A stretch of DNA of 64,000 bases from Picochlorum sp. 'celeri' (GCA_010909725.1 JAACMV010000005.1:310001-374000), one strand, 5' to 3'. Shown: positions 1-10,100, numbered from the stretch's first letter. Program-made: numbers and translations. The notes: generated from the letters alone by a model not told the origin.

Positions 1-2090
1 GGCAGATGGATCTATCTCATTTATCGAAGAAGCTGGATACAATATTTGCTGAATGCTTCTCTGTGTTGTATGTCCATTGGGCATGCATGCAGAATGTTTG
101 TCTTCAAAAACAAGTGCAGGTACCAGTGTTGAGGGCAGAGGAGGATGTGCTTATGGAAGCGCCATTCTCGAAACGAGCCAAGCGTGAAAGCGACGAAGAG
201 GAGATTTATGGATACGAAATTGTCCTGGGTTTCATGAACGCTCCCTCTGAAGTGCGTAATATCCTGGATATGTGTAGCCTGCGGAATGCCTTGCTTGGCA
301 CACTGGGACAGGGGAGCATTCACCTTCCAGCTGCGCTAATGCATTCGATCTTGCGGAATGCACGCATCGTAAATCAAGATGATATAACTGAATCCCTCAT
401 GCATATCTTTAATGCGACCCCTTTCTTAGGAGGTTTTGAGATGAAGGTTTTCAAAGCATTTTTACAGCTCAAAATGTGTCATCGTGTCAAAGACTCGTAT
501 GCCAGAAATATGCAGGAGCAAGAAGCCTTGTCAATTCTACTCTCATCGGATTTAGTATGTTCGGATTTTTCAGAGAATTCCAAGAGACTTTCGGAATCAC
601 TGGAATCAGTATGCAGGTGGATTGGTGTTTCCTGGGATACCTTTGATGCCTTGTCCCAGGAGGACTATCTTGACCTTGTAGGAGAAATTCTCGAGCGCTT
701 AGGTTGCAATGAAAGCTTTAAAAGCGTCACTCTTTTGTCTGCAAGATTATATGAAAGGTCGGAAAGCAGCGAGGGTGTTGGAAAATCTGTCCGAGCTTGG
801 GGTAAACTATACAGCATCCTGAAAGAGGAAGGCCACCTACAGGAGGCATATGTAGCTGCCCTTTCAATACTGGACCCTCAGAGACAAATAGACTGCATCA
901 GAAATTTAGTCGATCACTATGGCTCCACGAATGCATTGATATCCTTGTGCACACTACCCCTCTTAGAGCTGAGGGACTTTGGCAATATCAATGTCTTTGA
1001 CCAAATTTCTCATGCATTGTGGGACAAAGCATTAAAAGAGCCAATAGATGAATCAAAAGCGTACCTTGCTCTTTATGATTTTTACGTATCCCGTGGAAAT
1101 TTCCAATCGGCAGCGGCAGCTGTGCTGTCACATTGCCGAAGAATGGTCAAGGAAAGTGCCCATAGTAGCCTTGAAATAGCTTTATCACTTCAGAAGATGC
1201 TTACATTGGCAGAGGGATGCTTGAAGATGGTTGATACCGCAGATGCATGGCTGGAAGATTCGAATCCATTGGATCAAGAGACATTTGTGAGAGAGTTTGT
1301 TTCAGATGATGCTGTGGCAACAACAGAGTACACCATTCCAAAGATGATTGACATTAGGAGTGTACAAAGAGAGCTTGCTTCAGTGAAAGCCTTGGTTCAT
1401 ATCGCTTCAATTGTTCCCAACTATGAGATGAACAAGAATGAGAAGGAGATCTTCTCTCAACTTTTGTCTCTGTCACTTTATGATGAGGCATGGCATCTTG
1501 CTCAAAGTGTGTTTTCGTGGTCAGATATTCAAGAAGCTAGGGAGAAAATTGTGTTCCATTTAAGTAAGAATGCGACCCTATCTGGAAGTCGTGGGCATTG
1601 GAGAAGGCTGAAGTCGTTCATCAACGATACCGGAGTAAGCAATGCTATTCAGGATAAGATGAGGTTGGCAGCTGTTGAGGCAATCCTTGTGTCTGACACG
1701 TCCATGGGCATCCCCCCGTGGATTTTGGAGCCTTATTTGTGTCAATACGAATTCCTGTCCGGCAAAAGCACTCCGAAAGGTAAAATGAATGACTCTATAG
1801 GTATGATCCGGCTGTTACTGCAGTATGGCAAACTGGAGTTGGCAGCAAAGCTGGCCTTGGAACTCTTGAGCCCAGTTACCACAAGTGCATCTAGCATTGC
1901 CTTGCCAAAAGTTGGTTCGATCAATTTACCTCACGATGTTTTGTCTCAGCTTTTATCGCTTCTGGAAGGGGCGGCGTCCACGTATCCATCTCTGAAAAGT
2001 TTACACGGAGTGATCTCTACTGCTCTAGATTCTGCAAATGCATCTGCTGCTAAGCAGACTGGAGCATTGGAGAACATATTGTCAACATAG
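1..2090 (+). CDS. NUP160: Nuclear pore protein NUP160, C-terminal part (5' end outside window)
   Basis: Open from the left edge; about 695 residues are visible. NUP160 is the largest arm subunit of the Y-shaped (NUP107-160) scaffold of the nuclear pore. The sequence is alpha-solenoid-like throughout. The segment around residues 345-375, with EPIDESKAYLALYDFYVSRG followed by NFQSAA, matches the block where NUP160 proteins read ALYxFHxxRGNYRxAA, followed by the helical tail (LSLQKMLTLAEGCLKM and DTADAWLED). The first ATG at 6 is probably internal, since the frame is open before it; the CAG just before it could also be a 3' splice site. It ends 40 bp before the convergent ArfGAP gene. The family call rests on remembered motifs only. 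Confidence 0.72.
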   Translation, partial: QMDLSHLSKKLDTIFAECFSVLYVHWACMQNVCLQKQVQVPVLRAEEDVLMEAPFSKRAKRESDEEEIYGYEIVLGFMNAPSEVRNILDMCSLRNALLGTLGQGSIHLPAALMHSILRNARIVNQDDITESLMHIFNATPFLGGFEMKVFKAFLQLKMCHRVKDSYARNMQEQEALSILLSSDLVCSDFSENSKRLSESLESVCRWIGVSWDTFDALSQEDYLDLVGEILERLGCNESFKSVTLLSARLYERSESSEGVGKSVRAWGKLYSILKEEGHLQEAYVAALSILDPQRQIDCIRNLVDHYGSTNALISLCTLPLLELRDFGNINVFDQISHALWDKALKEPIDESKAYLALYDFYVSRGNFQSAAAAVLSHCRRMVKESAHSSLEIALSLQKMLTLAEGCLKMVDTADAWLEDSNPLDQETFVREFVSDDAVATTEYTIPKMIDIRSVQRELASVKALVHIASIVPNYEMNKNEKEIFSQLLSLSLYDEAWHLAQSVFSWSDIQEAREKIVFHLSKNATLSGSRGHWRRLKSFINDTGVSNAIQDKMRLAAVEAILVSDTSMGIPPWILEPYLCQYEFLSGKSTPKGKMNDSIGMIRLLLQYGKLELAAKLALELLSPVTTSASSIALPKVGSINLPHDVLSQLLSLLEGAASTYPSLKSLHGVISTALDSANASAAKQTGALENILST

Positions 2091-2130
2091 CTATTTATTT
2101 ATCATAGAGTAAAAAAGAATCAAAGATACA

Positions 2131-4452
2131 TTAATTCATTAGATGTTTTAATAAATCCGGGTCGCTTGCACACTGCATTGACCTTGGGCATTTTTTCTTC
2201 AACCATGTGAATGGTGTAAACCCTTCAAAATCAACAATCTTTGAACTGGATCCATACATAAGAAGTATTTTTGCAATCTCAGGCTTGTCAAAATACAAGG
2301 CATACATCAAAGGAGTGCGGCCTGAACCGTCCTGCGCATCGATGGAATATTTCCCTGACACAAGAAGAAACACCACGACGAGACCACTGCTACAACAGCA
2401 GGCAAAATGCAATGCTGTCGGCATGAAATCCTCATGCTCTTGGAACTTGCTTCCAATATTGGTTGCCAAAATTTTCGCAGGCTGCATGGGACTCTTTGGA
2501 ACGCCTTCCGAATGAACCAATGCTCTATAGCAGGTCAAAATATCATTATTCCTGATTCCGTCCCAAAGGTCATCATTCCATGAGCCATCACCAGACCGAG
2601 GTTCCACAAATGTCCTCTTGACATACTTATCAATAATATAAGATTCCTTCACAGATGCCGGAGACGAGGGCTGCGGTTTCATACTTTCGTCCACATTTGC
2701 CTCCCAAATGCTATTCACAAAATCATTCCCGAGTACTTGAAAGAGAGAAACCAAGTAATCATCCCACACGCGGGTGTCAAGCGTAAGCGACCTTATTTTA
2801 GAAACATGCACACCTAGCTTCCTGTGTATCCCGGAGCACTCGATGCAATGGAGCGACCCCAAGTTTATCGATCCCCACTCGGGTTTTCTGGCTCTGCAAT
2901 CTGCACACACATCATTTCCAGGAACTTGAGCTAATATCACATCTGGGCCGTTTCGACGATGCGCATCTTGCTTCTCATCCATCAGATTAAAATTAGCCAT
3001 CAATGCAGACATATCTCCACTCATATCTCTGCTATGAGTCGGGCGTATCGGGCTTGCATTCACTTCTGGACGCTTTACATCAGTGCTCTGAAAAGCACCA
3101 GAAAGCAGACAAACAATAACACCCTGCAACGTTTCTATCCACGAGGATGCGTCGATCTCATCTTCTGCCTGTAAATAATACTCTCGCTCTGGGCTAACAA
3201 TTCGAAACGCATACGGCACGGGCTTCTCATCTTCCGGCAAACCAGGCTTGACAGCAGCTGTGAGTAGATTGACCGTTGTGTGAGGATGCTGATTTGCACC
3301 AGATTTACGAATCAGATCACCCACATTGATACCTTCGGACTTTGTTGAGTAATAATATAACATTCCAGTCGAGTCTAGCACAAAAAACCTCCGCTGCCAC
3401 TTGTTCCTCATTGTGCTACTCCTCTTCAACAGATACCCCTGCTTCAAAATCGTCACCAACGCATTACCTGACACTCTTGTCTGTTGAATTAAAGCTTCCA
3501 GTTCACTCGCAAGATTTCTACTACTTTTCTTCTCTGCACCAACTTCTGCATCACCATCATCCAATCCATACTCTGTCTTGAGTCTCTCTTCCTCAGCCCT
3601 GCTTACTTTTAAATCATGCTCCCTCGAACATGTTCTCTCATACTCAATCAACTCATCAAGCTTGTCCATCTTCGCCTTCGAGTCCTCTTTCAACGCCTCA
3701 ACATACTTTAAACTTTCATCAATATATGGCAAAAGCCCTTGGGCAACAGCGTGCCCATGCTCAAAATACTTGACTTGAGATTGCATGACATTGGCAACAG
3801 CCTCTATAACCTCAAACTTGTAATCCCCTTGGGCCTTCACCAACGCCTTTGCTAAATCAAATCGCGCCTCATCAGCTTCCACCCTCGCCTGTATCACAAC
3901 CTCCTGCTTGGTCGTCGAGTTTTTCTGCCCCAATCTCTTCCCATGATGCCCAAGGTGCTTGGACCGAACTGCATCATACTCTGATGTCTTCTGTTGCAAC
4001 CGCTTCTCACCATTCCTGATGGATTCATACAACCTATCAGATCGGCTTCCCAACCCATCGCAGATAATCAATTCAACTTGCGTCCGCAACAGCTCCAAAA
4101 ACGATGACATTTCTTTCAAACTCTGCACAAACCTATGAAGTACCGGCCCACCAAGCTGAAGACCCACATCGTCATCTCCTCCTCGCCCATCCATGCCACT
4201 CCCACCACTGCATGATTCTATACAATCTGAGAATTTAAGGGATGCCTGAAATGCGTCATCCAGAGCCTGACAGTACTGCGACGCTCCCTGCAACAACTTT
4301 CTCGTTCTGTTGGACAAAGCAGCACTTGTACGCTCCAATTCACCCACTTTGGACCTAAATATTGGCGAATCTTTGATATCAATAAACGGAAGGGACACTG
4401 ACGCACTCCCTTGTTGCTGCTGTTGTTGTGAAGAGGTTGTTTGTGCGTCCAT
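2131..4452 (-). CDS. BAR-PH-ArfGAP-ankyrin protein (ACAP / plant AGD1-4 type)
   Basis: GTPase-activating protein for Arf GTPases, acting in vesicle coat cycles at curved membranes. Order of domains: N-terminal BAR-type helical region (about residues 25-270), PH domain (about 335-440, with GYLLKRSS and NKWQRRFFVLD), ArfGAP zinc finger (about 520-640, CADC, 16 residues, CIEC) with the arginine finger in CSGIHRKLGVH, and C-terminal ankyrin repeats (about 690-750, DGSGRTPLMYALYFDKPEIA). This is exactly the ACAP layout. The frame is open up to a GTG at 4506, but the only ATG is at 4452, and a TATA box lies at 4520-4526, so 4452 is chosen (773 aa). The N terminus carries a Gln run. One exon. It diverges from the Tousled-like kinase gene. 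Confidence 0.93.
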   Translation of the reverse strand: MDAQTTSSQQQQQQGSASVSLPFIDIKDSPIFRSKVGELERTSAALSNRTRKLLQGASQYCQALDDAFQASLKFSDCIESCSGGSGMDGRGGDDDVGLQLGGPVLHRFVQSLKEMSSFLELLRTQVELIICDGLGSRSDRLYESIRNGEKRLQQKTSEYDAVRSKHLGHHGKRLGQKNSTTKQEVVIQARVEADEARFDLAKALVKAQGDYKFEVIEAVANVMQSQVKYFEHGHAVAQGLLPYIDESLKYVEALKEDSKAKMDKLDELIEYERTCSREHDLKVSRAEEERLKTEYGLDDGDAEVGAEKKSSRNLASELEALIQQTRVSGNALVTILKQGYLLKRSSTMRNKWQRRFFVLDSTGMLYYYSTKSEGINVGDLIRKSGANQHPHTTVNLLTAAVKPGLPEDEKPVPYAFRIVSPEREYYLQAEDEIDASSWIETLQGVIVCLLSGAFQSTDVKRPEVNASPIRPTHSRDMSGDMSALMANFNLMDEKQDAHRRNGPDVILAQVPGNDVCADCRARKPEWGSINLGSLHCIECSGIHRKLGVHVSKIRSLTLDTRVWDDYLVSLFQVLGNDFVNSIWEANVDESMKPQPSSPASVKESYIIDKYVKRTFVEPRSGDGSWNDDLWDGIRNNDILTCYRALVHSEGVPKSPMQPAKILATNIGSKFQEHEDFMPTALHFACCCSSGLVVVFLLVSGKYSIDAQDGSGRTPLMYALYFDKPEIAKILLMYGSSSKIVDFEGFTPFTWLKKKCPRSMQCASDPDLLKHLMN

Positions 4453-4971
4453 GGCGTTCTCTCTACCACAGATTGATTCTTTCTCGGTCGATCGTGCTGG
4501 AGTCACTATATGAAGTGTGTTATATAGTCAATCAGATGTGTTTCAAGGTCCATGCGATACATGGTGCCGAGACACGGCACGAGTATGTCGTAATAAAGAA
4601 GTTTTAAAACGAATTTGAATTCCCCATGCATGGATGGTGGTCTTTTATCAATACAGCCCAATGAGGATTTTAGCGCAGCTTTGTTTTTCTTAATTTTCTT
4701 TTAGAATTATACTTATACGCACTCGGATGAGATTCTGATAAGAATCGTATCATCAGTTGCGGAGAATTCTCTCTCACATCCAAGCAAGTGTCCAGATTTT
4801 TGAATTTTCGAATTCAGGAAATACTAGACTGACGGCGATATTCTGCTTGGATTGATTTTATATTCCTATAAAAAAGTTCATATCCCGGTCAGATAGACCC
4901 CAAGTCCTTGTATTTCTTTACTACTGTACTAGGAGGAGGATTGGTGAGTTTGCCGTCGACAAGGAACCAAC
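4453..4971. promoter_or_regulatory. Divergent promoter, ArfGAP gene / Tousled-like kinase
   Basis: Intergenic region of 519 bp between two divergent starts; AT-rich, with no plausible gene. On the minus strand a TATATAA box lies at 4520-4526, about 70 bp before the ArfGAP ATG. On the plus strand TATAAAAA lies at 4867-4874, about 100 bp before the kinase ATG. A short inverted repeat (GATTCT-GATA-AGAATC) sits near 4730-4747. Confidence 0.6.
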
Positions 4972-7143
4972 ATGAGTGCAACGCTGGAGGACGCCAGGCC
5001 CACCAGGGATACTGCAAAGGATGGTGATCATGAACAGCATGGTATGGAGAATGAGAGGGTCGAGGAGATGAAGACATTGTTGGAGAGCAATGGGATCAAA
5101 GACTCGGAGGCAAACAAGCTGTTGCTTTTGGAGAAGAGGTTGGGTTTGCAGCCATACACACCAATGCATGATTCTCAGCTTGGAAGCAATCATCAGTCTC
5201 ATATTGGGCATCAAAAGGATGATGTGATGCAGTCGAATTCTCAGGGGGTGGTGAGTATTAATAGCAGTGGTGGACACCATGTGTCTGATACGCCAGCTGT
5301 GAGTGCTGAGGAGGATGGTATGCAGAGCATGAAGAGGAACTTGAAGCAAGAGATTAGTCTTGTTGATGTGAAGAAAAGGCGTGTGAAAAAGCAGCCTGTT
5401 CGGTACGGTGGTGAGAGGACAAGGAAGCAGCAGTCTCCAAGTGGACAGAGGCAGCTGGATGGGGCAGCCAAGGCGTCTCCTGGAATCGAACAGAGAAACC
5501 GCATCGAAAAATATCTCGTTTCAAAGTCAGGGCATACAGGCATGTCTGACTTTCAGGCTGCGCCGCATGATGATGGGACATCTCGTAGAGAGCTGGTCAA
5601 GGAGGTGGTGGGAGATGATGGGGTGTATATTCGGACTTTGAAGAATGAAGTGGAGTCGTTGAGAAAAGAAAATGGCCATCTCCAAGAAGATTTGAAACAG
5701 ACGCAAAAGGCGTGTGATCATTTAGAAGATACAGTGGCATCATTAGAGAAACAAGTTGCTGATTCAAAGTTGTCAACTGTGACCCAGTCGGAAGGATTTA
5801 AGGGTTTCGTTGCTCAGCTTGCTCGAGAGAATGCAAAGAAGGAACGAGCCTTGTCACAGCATAAGCTTCAGGAGGATGCTCCTCGTTTGGGAACTTTGAG
5901 TGTTCAAAGGAAGGGGATTGATGTCCAGGAAGTGTGGGAGAATGGATCAGCAATCACTGAATTGAAAGAGAAGTATAAGAATCTTTTGAAGCAGAAAGAA
6001 TCGATTGAAAGTATGAGAAAAGCGACCAAGCGTAGACTTCCTCTTCCAGGGCAGGCACTGCCAGAAAAGATGGATTGCCAAAAGGGGGCATGTTCTGACA
6101 CAGGCCCGCTCCATCCTGATGACTGGATGCTTCAGGAAGAAATATATAAAGTTCGCTTGAGTGCAATACGTAGGGAGGAAGAGATGCTCAAGTCTGAAGG
6201 ACAGCGTTTAGAGATTGAAAAGAATGCCCATATTTTAGAGATTAAGAGACTCAGGGATGAGGAAGCATCGCGTTTTGGCAACTACCCGATTTTGAATGGG
6301 AGGTATCTCCTGCTTGAGCTTCTAGGGAAGGGGGGATTTAGCGAAGTATTTAAATCTCTCGACCTAAGAAGTCTCACATATGTCGCCGTGAAGATACATC
6401 AATTGTCGTCTCAATGGTCAGAGTCTAAAAAGGCCTCTTATGTGAAGCACTCTGTGAGAGAATATCATATTCACAAGCAACTCCATCACCCCAGGATTGT
6501 CAGTCTGTTAGATATATTTGAGATTGATAATAATACGTTTGCTACTGTGTTGGAGTATTGTTCTGGTGGAGACCTGGAGGGATACATGAAATCTCATGGG
6601 AGCTTGCCAGAGCGTGAGGCCAAGTCAATCATTGCACAAGTGCTATCTGCACTCTGTTATCTGAACGTCAAACCTCGGTCATTCATTCACTATGATTTGA
6701 AGCCCGCAAATATCTTATTTGATCAGTTGGGGCAGTGCAAAATCACGGACTTTGGACTCAGCAAGGTTGTTGAAGAAGGCCATACACAGGGGATGGAGCT
6801 GACCAGCCAAGGTGCTGGAACATACTGGTACCTCCCACCTGAATGCTTCGATATCAACAGGACACCTTTGATATCGAACAAGGTAGATGTGTGGTCAGTA
6901 GGTGTGATACTGTACCAAATGCTGTACAGCAGGAGACCGTTTGGCCATGAGTTGAGTCAGGAACAGATTCTTCGGAATGAGGTCATGCTGAATGCACGCG
7001 AGGTGCAGTTTCCATCGAAACCATCAGTGTCTACGGAATGCAAGGATTTCATCACAAAATGTCTCATGTATCGTCAAGAACAACGTCCTGATGTTCATGA
7101 AGCCATGTCACATCCATTCTTGAATATTAAAAAGAGAAGTTGA
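4972..7143 (+). CDS. TLK: Tousled-like serine/threonine kinase (TLK)
   Basis: Nuclear kinase that phosphorylates the histone chaperone ASF1 and links replication to chromatin assembly. It has 723 aa and no intron. The N-terminal ~215 residues are low-complexity; coiled coils follow (about 215-300 and 390-430), then the kinase domain (about 435-720). Visible motifs: GKGGFSEVF glycine loop, YVAVKIH lysine, FIHYDLKPANIL catalytic loop, TDFGLSK, and the APE-like segment WYLPPECF. The HYD in place of HRD and the sequence VREYHIHKQLHHPRIV are typical of TLKs, as is the REEEMLKSEGQRLE stretch just before the domain. The ATG follows a TATAAAAA box by about 100 bp. Confidence 0.97.
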   Translation: MSATLEDARPTRDTAKDGDHEQHGMENERVEEMKTLLESNGIKDSEANKLLLLEKRLGLQPYTPMHDSQLGSNHQSHIGHQKDDVMQSNSQGVVSINSSGGHHVSDTPAVSAEEDGMQSMKRNLKQEISLVDVKKRRVKKQPVRYGGERTRKQQSPSGQRQLDGAAKASPGIEQRNRIEKYLVSKSGHTGMSDFQAAPHDDGTSRRELVKEVVGDDGVYIRTLKNEVESLRKENGHLQEDLKQTQKACDHLEDTVASLEKQVADSKLSTVTQSEGFKGFVAQLARENAKKERALSQHKLQEDAPRLGTLSVQRKGIDVQEVWENGSAITELKEKYKNLLKQKESIESMRKATKRRLPLPGQALPEKMDCQKGACSDTGPLHPDDWMLQEEIYKVRLSAIRREEEMLKSEGQRLEIEKNAHILEIKRLRDEEASRFGNYPILNGRYLLLELLGKGGFSEVFKSLDLRSLTYVAVKIHQLSSQWSESKKASYVKHSVREYHIHKQLHHPRIVSLLDIFEIDNNTFATVLEYCSGGDLEGYMKSHGSLPEREAKSIIAQVLSALCYLNVKPRSFIHYDLKPANILFDQLGQCKITDFGLSKVVEEGHTQGMELTSQGAGTYWYLPPECFDINRTPLISNKVDVWSVGVILYQMLYSRRPFGHELSQEQILRNEVMLNAREVQFPSKPSVSTECKDFITKCLMYRQEQRPDVHEAMSHPFLNIKKRS

Positions 7144-7265
7144 AGTGATTCTTGACAAAGATATTCGTGTTCATTCCATATTGCAGAAAGGCACTTGTCG
7201 GACTATTTTAGCTGATATTATGTCAAAAAAGTTCCAAACATCCTGTGCAGGGTCTCATTGAGAAA

Positions 7266-8047
7266 TCAAAACTGACATGTCAGGTTTGTCTGTGGTTCCA
7301 ATCCTAGATTCTCTAAAGATATGAGACCAGAAGTCCATCCGTCAACTTCCGAATCGATTTCAACGTTTGTAATATTATCCACTATTTTGAGGACGCAGGT
7401 GAGGGGTGGGAAACGTCCATCCGCTGTACATTGCCCATACGGGCCTAATGTTGTGCACGAATCAGTCATATTTGATGCCTGCCCCACAACAGAGCATTCG
7501 CCTGCTTCTCCGCATCCTTGTGCAGAGTAGCAAAACTCCCACGCATTGCACATATCCTCATGCTCCATACAAGATTTCGCGCACTGGACGGCGGTTGTGA
7601 TAGGAGGTGGCAGGCTGGGACCTTGGCTTTCAAACCAGGAATTTACATCCTGAACAACTATGCTAGCATTCACAATCTTTCCAGGTTGTCCTTGGACAAT
7701 CTCAGAAGACATATTAAATGATCTGGATGCTTCTTCAAGCGAGACGACACATTCAGGTGGTGGCCGGGCAGATGGATCACAGAATTTACAGAATCCACAG
7801 CCCCCTGCAGGCGCATTGATGAATCGATTCAAAGAGTTCAAGCACCCATAACGATACGACCACACATACCTGGAAATCCATTAGGTCCTTCTATACACCC
7901 TTGATCACACACGAGTGAGCAAAAGGCCCATTTCCCAGGGTATTGGCACTTCCAACTCCACTCACTGCTGCTTTCTACAGCAAATACTGGCAGACCAAAA
8001 GCACACCAAGAGGCAAACAAAAGCAGAGCCACCATCATATTCCGCAT
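7266..8047 (-). CDS. Secreted cysteine-rich protein, unknown
   Basis: Two exons: 7870-8047 and 7266-7804, separated by a 65-bp intron (7805-7869; GTATGT donor, CTGCAG acceptor), giving 238 aa. An N-terminal signal peptide is clear (MRNMMVALLLFASWCAFG, cut near VFA). The mature protein has more than 15 cysteines, several N-glycosylation sites (NMSS, NASI, NMTD, NLT) and a CAKSCMEHEDMCNAWEFC block that resembles a PAN/apple motif, where C-x3-C surrounds acidic and aromatic residues. There is no membrane anchor or catalytic motif. It probably acts outside the cell or in the secretory lumen. The splice is supported because it joins two open frames with Cys-rich sequence on both sides. I do not recognise a family. 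Confidence 0.72.
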
Positions 8048-8245
8048 GATGATGATGTACTAAAAAGAACTACTGTAGTAAATTTTAAACAAAATGAACA
8101 ACTCAAATATGCATTACTGGCTTCACGCATCATTCCGCACGCTTTCTGAAGAAGATCTGTATGTACACGTCATCCAAGGGTCTTCTTGGATCTGGATACA
8201 CCACCACTGGCTGTCGAGCACAACCATCATCGACAATACTTTACA

Positions 8246-9661
8246 TTAATATCGTAGTCGCAGAAGATCAACTTCTTCTTCAAAAGATTTAGAGCTAAAG
8301 TATTCTGCCTCTGCTTCTTTTGTCGCGCAGAAATCATGCAAAAACTCGTCCAAGTCTTTCTTGGGAATGCCACCATCACTGCAGACTGCTCTGTACCATT
8401 CAGAAATCATCCCGGACCCATCAGTCTCCATCCTCGTTCTATTTTCTGAGAAAAACAGTATAGATTCATCCAATGATTGAGGAAGTCGCGTACATGTCAC
8501 GGGTTTACTGTCCAATACACTCGGGTCACCAGTAACTGGACCAGGCGCACATTGGCCCCTGGAGATTCCATCTAACCCCGCGCACAGAATCGCAGTAATT
8601 GCCAAGTACGGATTCACTGTGCCATCAAACGCTTTATACTCTACATGATTTCGATCAATCACCCTCAAAGGCGCCTCTTTATTATCAAACCCCCAGCAGG
8701 ACCAGCTCCCTGCCCAAGCCCCATCAAGCATTCTTTTGCAAGAATTTGGCGATCCAGCAGTCAGCAGCACCAGGGCTTGCATATTATCAATCAAACCCGC
8801 AATAAACCGAGACAAATGTATCGACAGCCCATGATCATCCAATTCTACTCTATCGGTATCCGATGTCGGCACTAGACTGATGTGAACATGGGACGCTGTT
8901 CCAGCCTGATTCTGAAAAAGCTTTGGTAAAAAACTCACAACCAGCCCATGAGTACGCGCCACATGCTGAATAAGCTCCTTCCTCAAGATGAAATCATCCG
9001 CTTGAGTCATGGCATCTCCGTATCCCGTCACGATCTCGTATTGGCCATGCGCAGATTCTCCATGGCAATGCAACACCTGCTGGTGACCATGGTCTTGCAG
9101 AACAGTACACATGTCTCGAATCACATCAGCAACTGTATCAAAACCTGTCGTCTGACAATATGCACTCGTTTCAATAGGAACATACGTGTCGTGTCCATTT
9201 TCATCGACAATTTTCTGTAGCAAGATGAATTCAGTCTCAAACCCAACCAAGATATCCAGCAAACATTCCCTCTTCAACCTCTCTAGAGCAAGCTGTAAAT
9301 ACCGCCTTGGAGACCAATCATGCTCTGCTGTATCAGAACCAGGAAACCTTGACAGCGAGAGCATCTCAGACACAACTATTGCATCTGGAGAGTACGGAAG
9401 CCACACGAGCTTGGATATTTCCGAAACGCTGGGCTGAAGACGTGTATCTCCCATGAGCTGAGCTTTCTTTGTCACTACTTCATCCGCATAGCAGGGTAAA
9501 AAATAGCACACTAATGCTAATCGACTGATATGATGTATATAGTCGGCGATGGGAATGTTTAGATCGCCCTCGCCCAACTTTGTAATCCTGTCGTCAAGCG
9601 GTACGACCCTGCAACGCCGAATACCGGTTACATCGCACCAGATTATCCTCAGAAATTTCAT
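8246..9661 (-). CDS. Glutamine-synthetase-like enzyme, FluG C-terminal / GSI type
   Basis: A single-exon 471-aa protein of the class I glutamine synthetase fold. The N-terminal beta-grasp region begins MKFLRIIWCDVTGIRRCRVV. The catalytic region has GFETEF, HCHGESAHGQYEI, NQAGTASHVHISL, KRMLDGAWAGSWSCWGFDN and NHVEYKAFDGTVNPYLA, which cover the metal, glutamate and ATP sites. The length and the HGLVVSFLPK block fit the stand-alone GS domain of FluG/nodulin-like proteins better than cytosolic GSII (about 350 aa). True glutamine synthesis is not certain, since FluG-type relatives may use other substrates such as polyamines or other amines. It diverges from the chloride channel gene across a 439-bp palindrome-rich promoter. 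Confidence 0.9.
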   Translation of the reverse strand: MKFLRIIWCDVTGIRRCRVVPLDDRITKLGEGDLNIPIADYIHHISRLALVCYFLPCYADEVVTKKAQLMGDTRLQPSVSEISKLVWLPYSPDAIVVSEMLSLSRFPGSDTAEHDWSPRRYLQLALERLKRECLLDILVGFETEFILLQKIVDENGHDTYVPIETSAYCQTTGFDTVADVIRDMCTVLQDHGHQQVLHCHGESAHGQYEIVTGYGDAMTQADDFILRKELIQHVARTHGLVVSFLPKLFQNQAGTASHVHISLVPTSDTDRVELDDHGLSIHLSRFIAGLIDNMQALVLLTAGSPNSCKRMLDGAWAGSWSCWGFDNKEAPLRVIDRNHVEYKAFDGTVNPYLAITAILCAGLDGISRGQCAPGPVTGDPSVLDSKPVTCTRLPQSLDESILFFSENRTRMETDGSGMISEWYRAVCSDGGIPKKDLDEFLHDFCATKEAEAEYFSSKSFEEEVDLLRLRY

Positions 9662-9776
9662 AGCAAGTAATGTTTATAAAATGTAATGGGGTGGAAGATT
9701 GGGTTTTGCCTGCTCGAGTTCTAGACGGACCCATCTCATTCTGATGTTGAGGAGATGGGAGGACGACAGGCGATCG

Positions 9777-9790
9777 CCCTCGCGCGAGGG
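9777..9790. repeat. 14-bp perfect palindrome
   Basis: CCCTCGCGCGAGGG reads the same on both strands. It overlaps the palindrome GGCGATCGCC at 9769-9778. It is GC-rich within an otherwise AT-rich promoter, so it may be a binding site for a dimeric factor; that role is inference. Confidence 0.6.
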
Positions 9791-9956
9791 CCAGTAGTAC
9801 TACTAGTCCAACTACCAATACTACTAGTACTACGTGTCACCACCAGCGAGAGATATCATGGCACATCTGAATTCTTCAGATAGATGCAAGTTGCCAGGTA
9901 TTCATCTCTGTATCGAAGAATCGTAGAATCATGGTGTGACATCAGAATGGGGTAAT

Positions 9957-9972
9957 GCCTTCAGCTGAAGGC
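9957..9972. repeat. 16-bp perfect palindrome
   Basis: GCCTTCAGCTGAAGGC is identical to its reverse complement. It lies about 130 bp upstream of the chloride channel ATG. About one 16-bp palindrome is expected by chance in 64 kb, so only its position next to the other palindromes makes it notable. Confidence 0.6.
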
Positions 9973-10027
9973 CAGTTGGCGCCACCCACCATGATGATCT
10001 TTGCAATAAAAAAGCATTGCACGTGTA

Positions 10028-10063
10028 TCGATTGTGGACCACGCATTACCTTTCCACAATCGA
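10028..10063 (+). repeat. Inverted repeat / stem-loop before the chloride channel gene
   Basis: TCGATTGTGGA (10028-10038) and TCCACAATCGA (10053-10063) are perfect 11-bp complements around a 14-nt loop. The repeat ends 37 bp before the ATG, so it may lie in the 5' leader as an RNA hairpin or act as a DNA site. Confidence 0.55.
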
Positions 10064-10100
10064 ATTAATTAATGCATCAATTTCGATATCAGTTCTTCCT

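Larger units (their letters stand above)
9662..10100. promoter_or_regulatory. Divergent promoter with several perfect palindromes
   Basis: Intergenic 439 bp between the GS-like gene and the chloride channel gene. It contains a 10-bp palindrome GGCGATCGCC (9769-9778) overlapping a 14-bp one (9777-9790), an imperfect ACTAGT-rich repeat (9793-9833), a 16-bp palindrome (9957-9972), TGGCGCCA (9977-9984), a 6-bp stem TGCAAT/ATTGCA (10002-10021) and an 11-bp inverted repeat (10028-10063). No ORF here looks like a gene. Confidence 0.5.

Noticed and set aside
4390..4446. Gln-repeat tract in the ArfGAP N terminus (and a similar one in the dehydrogenase) as an expanded repeat of interest
   Set aside because: Only five to seven Gln codons, mixed CAA/CAG in the first; a normal low-complexity feature.
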